Positions 5,845 through 11,730 of a stretch of DNA of 11,730 nucleotides are shown here, piece after piece; positions within the stretch are counted from its first letter, which is position 1; each line of letters opens with the position of its first letter. Under the pieces are notes generated by a model that made no database searches, was not told the origin of the DNA, and was given only the letters and a program-made list of their open reading frames with translations. The translations under genes and the position numbers were made by a program. Origin of the DNA: CAZMXI01 sp964570205 (lineage in GTDB: Bacteria > Planctomycetota > Phycisphaerae > Tepidisphaerales > Tepidisphaeraceae); NCBI GenBank assembly GCA_964570205.1, contig CAZMXI010000152.1, positions 1-11,730 on the forward strand, read 5' to 3'.

Positions 5845-8474
5845 CGTTCGTCCTCCTCTTCCTCATCTTCCACCGCCGGGGCATCGTGCATCCGCGACGC
5901 CTCGGCGTCGGCGGACCTCAGGATCGATTCCAGCCAAGCCAGCCCCCAGTGACCGTAGCGGCGTTGGAGACGGTCAAACCGGCGGGCGATTTCGGCGGGT
6001 TGAAGGAAATCGGGTAGATCGTTCACCGGAGTCTTCATCGCGGCGGTGGAGAAGTAGGGCCGACCGCGTCCATGATGGGTGGCGATCAGGTGAAGCGCCA
6101 AGTCCCTGGTTGCATCGTCAAGGGATCGAAACCCATCGGATTCGAGGGCCTTGAGCAGCGAGCCGAACTCGTGCCGGTAGCCGGCGAGCAGGCGGGCATT
6201 GATGCCCCTGTTGAGCGACTTGGCCAAGGACGATGAGCCGTCGGAATTGCCGATGGCCCGCTGCCAGCGCTCGTCGGCCTTGCCACAATCATGGTGACTG
6301 GCGGCAGAACGCAAGGCTTTGGCTTCGACGGAATCGGCGGCGAGACCCAGCGCTTTGATCCGCTCCTCGGCTTTTCCGTCAACATCTTCGTTGTGTTTGG
6401 CGAGGTGCAGCTTGGCGCCCAGCTTCTCCTTCGGCGCATGCTCGTGGAAGAGCAGCAGCAGTTGGCTCGGCCCCTGCTCGTCCTCCGACAACACGACCCT
6501 CGCCACGTACCGCATGCCCAGCTTGCGCCCCGCCGCGTGGCGCGCGGCCGTCCATTTGGGGAAGAACTCGGGCGGCTCTGCATCATCGGCAGGAGGCGAG
6601 TCGTCGCCCAGGCGTCTTTCCTGTCGCCACCCTTCATCATCGCGCGTCAGCAGCACGCGGGCACGGGCCGTCTCTTGCCTGTCCGCGACATCCAGCACCG
6701 GTGAATCCGAACCTGTATCGATCATGCCGGCGTTGAGTCCGCCGACAGACACCGGCAGGACGATGGTGCGGTTGCGGACTTCCTGTTCCAGCCGCTTCGC
6801 ATCCTCCGTTAGATCGAGCAGTCGCCACACCTCGATCTTGCGGCCGATGATCCATGCGAAGGGCTTCTCGCCACACCGCGCCCGGGCGGCAAGCAGCAGT
6901 TCCGCGACGCGATCGGGCTTGTCATGCAGCAGTTCCTGCGGCCGCAGGGGGTAATGGTCCAGACTTTGCTGCACGGGCGTCGAATCGATTTGGCCCTGAG
7001 AGGGAACCTCAAGCTCGTCGAGTTCCGCCCGCCAGGCAACGAAGGTCTGCGGATCCGCATCATCCAGTCCGTGCAGGAACGGCGCCACCTCCTGAGCCAG
7101 TGGCCAGTCCGCCTGGATGCTGGTGAGCGACCAAGCGTCCAGGGTCACGTCGTGGGGAGTCACGTGTTGCGGCTGGGGCGCTACGCAAGGCGCGTACTCG
7201 GCCGCGTGTTGCTCTCTCAGGTCGCGCAGGGCCTGCGGGCATGCGTCCTGCCGATCCACGTCCTTCTTGGCCGGCGGCAACTTGGCAAGCAGTTTCGCGG
7301 TCGCGTTGGCCGCCGCTTCGTGGGGCCTGGCCTTGGCATCGGCTTTCAGGTCCATCACGAGGTCAATCCGCGCATCGCCATCGCCGCGGCGGTTCACCCG
7401 CCCAACCCGCTGGATGAAACTGTCGATCGGGGTCAGATCGCAGACCATGTGGTCCGCGTCAAAGTCGGCGCCCACTTCGCCGGCGGAAGTCGAAACCAGG
7501 TACTCCGTCGCCTGTGGAGTTGTCGATTTCAACAGGTGGTCAACGACGGGCTGCTGGACAAGCAGATCCCGCTCGAAACCGCGAATGGTCCCCGTGAGCA
7601 CCTCAATCCGGTCATCGCCCACCTTGCCCTTTTTCAGTTCCTGAACCACCTTCTTCGCCATTTCCGGGAGCTTGACGAAAATGATCACGCGCTTGGCATC
7701 CTGGCCGATCGCCTCGTGAACCAGCGCAAGCGCGGCAAGCTGCGCAGGGAGGTTCTTGGTGGCATCGTGAAGCTTGAGCCGCTTTGGCGCATACAGCCGC
7801 TTCTGCACTTCTTTGAGACCCAGGTCTTCCCGGTCCAGCGTCAGCACGGTCTTGTTCTGGCCATTGGAATGTGTGGCCGACATGGCCAGCAGCCGCATCC
7901 GTCGGGGCGAATTGTCATCGGCCTGGCGCGCGACAATCCATTCCAGCAGTCCTTGAAACGGCTGGCTGAGGTGCGCCTCGTCATGGACGATCAACGAATC
8001 CTGCCCGAGCAATCCGGCATGCCGCGATCGCTGCCATCGGCCCGCGCGGTAGGCGTTAAACAGCAGTCGGCTGCCGATCATGTCCACCGTGCCGATGATG
8101 ATTGCCGGCAGATGGGGCGCCATGAGCCAATCGCCGTTGTCGGCCAAAGCGCCGCGGAGGGTTGAAACAGCCAATTTGTCTTCGCCCGCCTTCTTCTGCA
8201 GTGATTCTGCCACCTTGGTTGCCTGGTCCACGATGGTCCGGCGATTGACGACGTACACCAGCCGCATGGGAGGGCGGCAATCCGGCTGGGCGTACCGGTG
8301 GGCCAGCAGCCAGATCGGCATGACGCTGGTCTTGCCCAGTCCGGTGGGGATGTCCAAGCCGTCCAGCGGTCCGCCCGCGGAGAGCCGAGCAAAAAGCTGC
8401 TGCTGCCAGGGGTAGGGGCAATAGCTTGTCAGTTCCTGGAACGCATTGACAAACCGGCTTTCGATCGAGTTCAT
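5841..8474 (-). CDS. cas3: Cas3 helicase-nuclease with C-terminal HD domain (type I-G)
   Basis: Cas3, 877 residues from the start chosen, unwinds and degrades target DNA after recruitment by the effector complex. The helicase is N-terminal: Q-motif region PYPWQQQLF, Walker A DIPTGLGKT (41-49), DEAH (165-168), SAT (199-201) and motif VI QRVGRVNRRG (355-364). The HD nuclease is C-terminal, the reversed order expected in type I-G: His694, His728-Asp729 (HHDCGK), His768 (RHEF), His800-His801 (THHGRGRP) and Asp856 (RSADAEAS). All expected metal ligands are present, so it looks active. It ends in an acidic tail (VEDEEEEDER) whose purine codons double as the csb3 ribosome site. I chose the ATG at 8474 because GGAAGGA lies nine bases upstream and the family begins just before the F/Y-P-W-Q motif. 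The frame stays open for 61 more codons to an ATG at 8657. Confidence 0.96.
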   Translation of the reverse strand: MNSIESRFVNAFQELTSYCPYPWQQQLFARLSAGGPLDGLDIPTGLGKTSVMPIWLLAHRYAQPDCRPPMRLVYVVNRRTIVDQATKVAESLQKKAGEDKLAVSTLRGALADNGDWLMAPHLPAIIIGTVDMIGSRLLFNAYRAGRWQRSRHAGLLGQDSLIVHDEAHLSQPFQGLLEWIVARQADDNSPRRMRLLAMSATHSNGQNKTVLTLDREDLGLKEVQKRLYAPKRLKLHDATKNLPAQLAALALVHEAIGQDAKRVIIFVKLPEMAKKVVQELKKGKVGDDRIEVLTGTIRGFERDLLVQQPVVDHLLKSTTPQATEYLVSTSAGEVGADFDADHMVCDLTPIDSFIQRVGRVNRRGDGDARIDLVMDLKADAKARPHEAAANATAKLLAKLPPAKKDVDRQDACPQALRDLREQHAAEYAPCVAPQPQHVTPHDVTLDAWSLTSIQADWPLAQEVAPFLHGLDDADPQTFVAWRAELDELEVPSQGQIDSTPVQQSLDHYPLRPQELLHDKPDRVAELLLAARARCGEKPFAWIIGRKIEVWRLLDLTEDAKRLEQEVRNRTIVLPVSVGGLNAGMIDTGSDSPVLDVADRQETARARVLLTRDDEGWRQERRLGDDSPPADDAEPPEFFPKWTAARHAAGRKLGMRYVARVVLSEDEQGPSQLLLLFHEHAPKEKLGAKLHLAKHNEDVDGKAEERIKALGLAADSVEAKALRSAASHHDCGKADERWQRAIGNSDGSSSLAKSLNRGINARLLAGYRHEFGSLLKALESDGFRSLDDATRDLALHLIATHHGRGRPYFSTAAMKTPVNDLPDFLQPAEIARRFDRLQRRYGHWGLAWLESILRSADAEASRMHDAPAVEDEEEEDER

Positions 8475-8657
8475 ATCCAGCTGTCCTTCCCACGTCTGGC
8501 CCACGGCCCGTCCCAATCGGCGCCTCAGCAGCCGCCACAGATTGCGACTGGTGATCGGCCGGCCCCTGGCCAGCGCCAAGCGGCGGTCGCGTTCCGTGCG
8601 CAACACCGCCCACCACCATGCCCGCCCGGCTTCCGTACCGGCGCGCTCCTCAGCCAT
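8475..8657 (-). other. Open 61-codon extension in frame before cas3: leader RNA or N-terminal extension
   Basis: Read from the ATG at 8657 this stretch would add 61 residues to Cas3. It is rich in arginine and tryptophan (WWWAVLRTERDRRLALARG, then WRLLRRRLGRAVG) and has no stop. I recognise no domain in it. The ATG at 8657 has no good Shine-Dalgarno, while that at 8474 does. Either this is the untranslated leader of the operon, or a longer Cas3 exists with a basic, possibly nucleic-acid-binding, extension. Codon third positions are GC-rich, as in real genes here, so I leave it open. Confidence 0.45.
8484..8490 (-). promoter_or_regulatory. Ribosome binding site deciding the cas3 start
   Basis: GGAAGGA on the minus strand, nine bases before the ATG at 8474. 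It supports this start over the in-frame ATG 61 codons upstream, which lacks a comparable site. Confidence 0.7.
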
Positions 8658-8676
8658 GTCGGCACTCTAACAATGC

Positions 8677-8700
8677 CCACTGACGACGTGGTGTCAGTGG
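8677..8700. promoter_or_regulatory. 8-bp perfect inverted repeat upstream of the cas operon, candidate operator
   Basis: CCACTGAC (8677-8684) and GTCAGTGG (8693-8700) are exact reverse complements around an 8-base centre, in the gap between the WYL gene stop (8759) and cas3. No run of T follows on the minus strand, so it does not look like a Rho-independent terminator of the WYL gene. The minus strand has CTGACA overlapping one arm, a near-perfect -35, but only poor -10 matches 16 to 19 bases on (CATTGT, TGTTAG). If that promoter is used, a protein bound to the dyad would cover it. The operator role is inferred from symmetry and position; the promoter is weak. Confidence 0.5.
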
Positions 8701-8758
8701 TTACAGCAGAAAATCCGAAAGACAACCCATGGCCGCCCCGAGCGGACCCAAGGTCAGG

Positions 8759-9751
8759 CTAATGGCCGGCATATTGCTCGGCCGTGGCCCGGGCCAGTTG
8801 GCGAATCTTGGCCGCCAGTTCCGGCGGCTGCAGCACCATCGCTCCAGGGCCGTAGCCCAGCACCCACCAGACGATCTCGTCCAGGCCGTCAACCGTGAAG
8901 CGCAGCGTCACCCGGCCGGTCTGGTGATCCCAGTCCTCCTCCTGCGTGGGGTGCCAGCGCGTCTCGCTGGCGGAGTCGGCAAACGGCGGCTCGAAACGCA
9001 CGGCCACCTCGTAGCGTGTCTCGCCGCGGATCATCCGCCAGGCCAGGCCCAGGTCCTCGTGCAGGTTAAACTCATCGGGAATGGCAAAGGGCCGATCAGT
9101 GATCCGCACCGAGGTGAACCGGTTGAGCTTGAGCCGGCGAATCGCTCCGCGGCCGCCGTGGTGGCCCACCACATACCAGGCCCGCTGACAGAACCATAGC
9201 GCATACGGCCGCAGCTCAAAGGATGCATCCTCGTCGCCATCGGCGTGGGGCTTGACGCCGTCGTAGGTGCACAGGACCACCCGCCGGCGGGCGATGGCAT
9301 CGCGCATGTCGTCATAGACATCGCGGCAGGCGTCATCACCGGCCGAGCGGGCCAGATCGATATGCACATGGCCATCGGTGGGCTCGACGGCCTCAAGGAC
9401 CGCGGCGGGAAGCTGCGAGCGGATCTTCTCGATTGCCCGCGACGCAGCGCCCAGGAACGGGATCTGCACCCCGTCGCCGACCTCCTCCAGGAGGGCGACG
9501 ACCGCCATGGCTTCTTGGAATGTCAGCTCGACCGGCGGCATGAAAAAGCCCGGGGCCATGCGGTAGCCGCCGGACTCGGGGTCGAACACGCAGGGCACCC
9601 CTGAAGCGCCAAGCGTATCCAGGTCGCGGTAGACGGTGCGCTCGTGCACCTCGCAGAGCTGGGCCAAGTCCCTGGCGGCCAAGCCCCGCCTGGATTGGAT
9701 GGCAGCGATAAGTCGTAGCAGGCGATGTACGCGTGTGTAGCCCCGTCCCAT
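8759..9751 (-). CDS. HTH-WYL-WCX transcriptional regulator
   Basis: A 330-residue protein of the standard helix-turn-helix/WYL architecture. An HTH_11-type winged helix lies at about 7-64 (LAARDLAQLCEVHERTVYRD, then the wing SGGYRM). The WYL domain spans about 145-225, with AWYVVGHHGGRGAIRRLKLN in place of the strict W-Y-L. A WCX C-terminal domain lies at about 245-325. WYL proteins sense ligands, often nucleic acid or nucleotides, and frequently regulate CRISPR and other defence operons. This one lies immediately upstream of cas3 on the same strand, separated by a gap holding an inverted repeat, so it is the obvious candidate regulator; whether it represses or activates cannot be told. The ATG sits 8 bases after a TATATT box with no Shine-Dalgarno, suggesting a leaderless message. 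Confidence 0.93.
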   Translation of the reverse strand: MGRGYTRVHRLLRLIAAIQSRRGLAARDLAQLCEVHERTVYRDLDTLGASGVPCVFDPESGGYRMAPGFFMPPVELTFQEAMAVVALLEEVGDGVQIPFLGAASRAIEKIRSQLPAAVLEAVEPTDGHVHIDLARSAGDDACRDVYDDMRDAIARRRVVLCTYDGVKPHADGDEDASFELRPYALWFCQRAWYVVGHHGGRGAIRRLKLNRFTSVRITDRPFAIPDEFNLHEDLGLAWRMIRGETRYEVAVRFEPPFADSASETRWHPTQEEDWDHQTGRVTLRFTVDGLDEIVWWVLGYGPGAMVLQPPELAAKIRQLARATAEQYAGH

Positions 9752-9759
9752 GGCGAGCC

Positions 9760-9789
9760 AATATACGCAGGCCGGCCAGATTCAGCCAA
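9760..9789 (-). promoter_or_regulatory. Promoter of the WYL regulator
   Basis: On the minus strand TTGGCT (plus 9784-9789, four of six matching TTGACA) is followed after 18 bases by TATATT (plus 9760-9765, five of six matching TATAAT). The predicted transcription start is within about two bases of the ATG at 9751. The spacer contains the palindrome GGCCGGCC (9770-9777). The heptamer ATTGGCT occurs twice, overlapping the -35 box (9784-9790) and just after the -10 (9756-9762), and might serve autoregulation. Confidence 0.6.
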
Positions 9790-9831
9790 TTCTGACGCGC
9801 CAAGTGCCATGCCTCTCCTATCGGTACGGAT

Positions 9832-10008
9832 TCAGCGATACACACCGCTCGTGCAGGCCAGGTAATGGGCCCGAACGTGCAGCTCGTGCAGGCCGTCGAA
9901 GGCTCGACGGGCCGCCACGTACAGCGGATCAACCGACCACGCCAGCGCCCACCGGTCCATGGCCACACAACGATCAAACTGTCCCCGGCCATCATGGTGC
10001 CTGATCAA
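9832..10008 (-). other. Possible small gene or gene remnant after the dockerin-type gene
   Basis: A minus-strand frame from a TTG at 10008 to a TGA at 9832 would encode 58 residues; from the ATG at 9960 it gives 42, beginning MDRWALAWSVDPLYVAARRA. The frame is open back to a stop at 10039. I recognise no family. In the 42-codon part, 34 of 42 third positions are G or C, which looks like real coding DNA in this genome. The TTG overlaps the upstream stop as TTGA and is preceded by AAGG five bases before, a plausible coupled start. It could equally be the decayed end of a larger gene. It contains a 13-base direct repeat (GCTCGTGCAGGCC at 9847-9859 and 9882-9894) and a 7-bp stem (9893-9910). Confidence 0.3.
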
Positions 10009-11730
10009 GTCCGCCTTGTCATGCGGGCACGTGTCCTTTCAAGTACCAGCCGGCGATGGCTGGAGCGCAGGCAGATGGTCTTCACTATCTGGAACAGCCG
10101 GCTCTTCGCGGCCATTCCGCTGCCGCCCTGGCTCTTTTCCACCTGTCCCTGCACGTACGCCTTGCTCAGCAGGGCGAAATCCGCTGTGCCCACGACGCCG
10201 TCGCCGTTGAAGTCGCCCGAGGTGAACTTGGTTGCGAACTCGGGGTCCGGGTTGATCTTGTTGAGCTGATAGGCCACGTACCCCTTGCTCAGCTCCGCAA
10301 AATCCGCCGTTGTGACCAGCCCATCAAAGTTGGCGTCCGCACCCCAGGTGTATTGAACCAGGATGCTGTTGGCCGAGACCTGCTGGCCGGCGAAAGCGTA
10401 AGGCATGGTGCTCTTGACCGGGCTGCTGGCCGGCAGATCGCTTACCACCGCCACCGCCAGCCTCCGCTCTGGCTTGTTCATGCCGCTGGCGCTCAGTCCG
10501 CCACTGGCGACCGCCGTCCCCAGCACCTTCCGCATCGCCTCGGCCGCATTCGCATCAGCACAGTCCACGATCAGCTTGTTGTCGTTCAGATCCACCGCCG
10601 CCAACTCGCCAATGGCCAGCTCGCCGGCACGCAGCACCATCTGCCCCCCCGCCTGCATCACCACCCGGCCCGAGTCCTGCACCGACAGGCCAGCCAGGGA
10701 CTGCGAAGCAGCGAAGGCCACCGTCGCCTGGCCGGCGGCCACCAGGTTGAAACTGGCCGGCAAATCATCCTGCTCAAAGCGGTAACCGCCCGCCTCCAGG
10801 CGCAGCGTGTGGTTTCCGTTGCCCCTCAGCACGGGGGTAAAGGGCAGGGCATCTCCGATGACCATCGCATCAGCCCCATCGCCCAGCTCGATCGTCAGCG
10901 AGGCGATGCTGGCCAGCGGCACGGTCTCCGTGGGCTGTCCATCCAACGGCGCATTGAGGAAGAACTCCAGGTTCGACCCATTGACGCGAACGTGCAGGTT
11001 GTCATCTCCCGAGGTGCCATTCAGCGTGACATCCCGAACCAGCGGCGTGGCAATGACGCTAAGGGTATACCCATACAAGCCGTCGATCTTGATGTAGTAC
11101 ACGCCCGGCTCTAGCGCACTGGTTCCCGTGCGCTCGATCCGGGAGAATTGGCTGCCTTCCCAATCGTCATTGAAGGCTATTTGCGCAGTCGGGCTACTAG
11201 GTCCATACAGCCACAGCCGTGTCCTGCCAGCGGACCCGCCCGTCTCGATCACTACATCCGACACCGCTGTCACTGTAAACGTGGCCCAGTCGATATCCGA
11301 CTCGACATGGACGTAGCGGGTCTGCCGCACCCCATCCGTGGAGATGGGCGTCGCGTGCTGAGGCGTGTCGTCCGGCTCGTAGGCGTCCGATCCTGGAGCG
11401 TATTGCGGCTCGTAACGGAACGATGTTCCTGTCCACTCTAACATTGTAATGACATTCCGGGCCGGCGAGCCGTCCGTCACGTCCAGGACATTGTAATCGA
11501 CACCTACGACGCAGAGGTTGATCAGTCCGGTCAGGGGTGAAAGGTCGCTGATCCAATTGTTGCTCAAATAAAGCGCCTGCAGACTGACCAGCCCCGACAA
11601 GGTCGTCAGATCGATGACTTGGTTCCAGCTCAGGTCAAGCTCCCAAAGGCGCTCCAGCCCCGACAAGGGCGCCAGGTCGCTGATCTGGTTGTCGAACATC
11701 ACAAGCGATTCCAGGCTGACCAGCCCGGAC
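10005..11730 (-). CDS. LRR/PPC/dockerin-like surface or secreted protein, 5' end outside the window
   Basis: The frame is open through the right edge, so only the last 574 residues are seen; the GTG at 11702 lies inside a repeat and is not the start. Counting from that codon, the N-terminal part holds about four 22-residue leucine-rich repeats of internalin/SDS22 type (pattern LxxLxLSxNxIsDLsPLsGL). A PPC domain follows at about 105-220 (DAYEPDDTPQHATPI, SDIDWATF), then a beta-rich region (NGTSGDDNLHV onward). Two dockerin-like calcium loops follow: Asp456-Asn458-Asp460-Asp467 and Asp497-Asn499-Asp501-Asp508. The block from VDLNDNKLIVD to the first loop is the C-terminal arrangement common in large planctomycete exported proteins. 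A basic tail of about 45 residues follows the second loop. It is probably unrelated to the CRISPR locus. Confidence 0.85.
   Translation of the reverse strand, partial: SGLVSLESLVMFDNQISDLAPLSGLERLWELDLSWNQVIDLTTLSGLVSLQALYLSNNWISDLSPLTGLINLCVVGVDYNVLDVTDGSPARNVITMLEWTGTSFRYEPQYAPGSDAYEPDDTPQHATPISTDGVRQTRYVHVESDIDWATFTVTAVSDVVIETGGSAGRTRLWLYGPSSPTAQIAFNDDWEGSQFSRIERTGTSALEPGVYYIKIDGLYGYTLSVIATPLVRDVTLNGTSGDDNLHVRVNGSNLEFFLNAPLDGQPTETVPLASIASLTIELGDGADAMVIGDALPFTPVLRGNGNHTLRLEAGGYRFEQDDLPASFNLVAAGQATVAFAASQSLAGLSVQDSGRVVMQAGGQMVLRAGELAIGELAAVDLNDNKLIVDCADANAAEAMRKVLGTAVASGGLSASGMNKPERRLAVAVVSDLPASSPVKSTMPYAFAGQQVSANSILVQYTWGADANFDGLVTTADFAELSKGYVAYQLNKINPDPEFATKFTSGDFNGDGVVGTADFALLSKAYVQGQVEKSQGGSGMAAKSRLFQIVKTICLRSSHRRLVLERTRARMTRRT

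Noticed and set aside
1343..8165. Long plus-strand open frames (1343-2188, 2800-3951, 6924-8165 and others)
   Set aside because: They are antisense to well-identified cas genes, show no recognisable motifs and are expected from high GC.
8677..8700. Dyad read as a terminator for the WYL gene
   Set aside because: The minus strand continues GCATTGTTAGAG after the stem with no T-run. An operator or attenuator fits better.
9893..9910. Stem CCGTCGA-AGGC-TCGACGG as a terminator for the dockerin gene
   Set aside because: No run of T follows on either strand, so it does not meet the Rho-independent pattern. It lies about 100 bases past the stop and within a possible coding frame.
11700..11702. GTG as the start of the dockerin-type protein
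   Set aside because: The frame stays open to the window edge and the codon falls in the middle of a leucine-rich repeat.

Overview
The window carries a nearly complete type I-G (formerly I-U) CRISPR-Cas locus read entirely on the minus strand, with a WYL-family regulator upstream and the 3' end of a large surface-type protein beyond that. Most of the sequence is GC-rich. The right-hand protein combines leucine-rich repeats, a PPC domain and a C-terminal dockerin-like pair of calcium loops. The arrangement just before the loops, ending in a motif like LVQYTWGADANFDG, is typical of large secreted proteins of Planctomycetota (Phycisphaerae-like). I therefore infer a planctomycete or close relative; no rRNA or housekeeping gene is present to confirm it.

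Layout in transcription order, right to left: (1) 11730-10005, 3' part of the LRR/PPC/dockerin protein, cut by the window edge. (2) 10004-9752, short gap with a possible 58-codon gene or gene remnant and a good promoter for the next gene. (3) 9751-8759, HTH-WYL-WCX regulator. (4) 8758-8475, gap with an 8-bp perfect inverted repeat and a 61-codon open extension in frame with cas3. (5) 8474-5841 cas3 (helicase then C-terminal HD nuclease), 5844-5041 csb3/cas8, 5048-3867 csb1/cas7, 3870-2401 csb2/cas5-cas6 fusion, 2395-614 cas4-cas1 fusion, 591-301 cas2. (6) 300-124, leader. (7) 123-1, first two repeats of a CRISPR array that runs off the left edge.

The genes form one operon. cas3, csb3, csb1 and csb2 overlap by 4 to 8 bases, and each downstream gene has a strong Shine-Dalgarno sequence inside the end of the gene before it, so the interference module looks translationally coupled. 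cas4-cas1 and cas2 (adaptation) follow with small gaps. Csb2 is expected to process the array transcript and, with Csb1 and Csb3, form the surveillance complex that recruits Cas3. Cas4-Cas1 and Cas2 would add new spacers at the leader end. The array is transcribed in the same direction as the operon: on that strand the repeat ends in ATTGAAGC, a usual crRNA 5' handle. The WYL protein is the likely regulator.

The CRISPR system is of a known subtype. The less explained signals are the dyad between the WYL gene and cas3 (sharing a 10-mer with the leader), a perfect 26-bp palindrome inside the Cas1 domain, the open extension before cas3, the coding-like fragment behind the dockerin gene, and the lower GC of csb3/csb1 relative to the rest of the operon.
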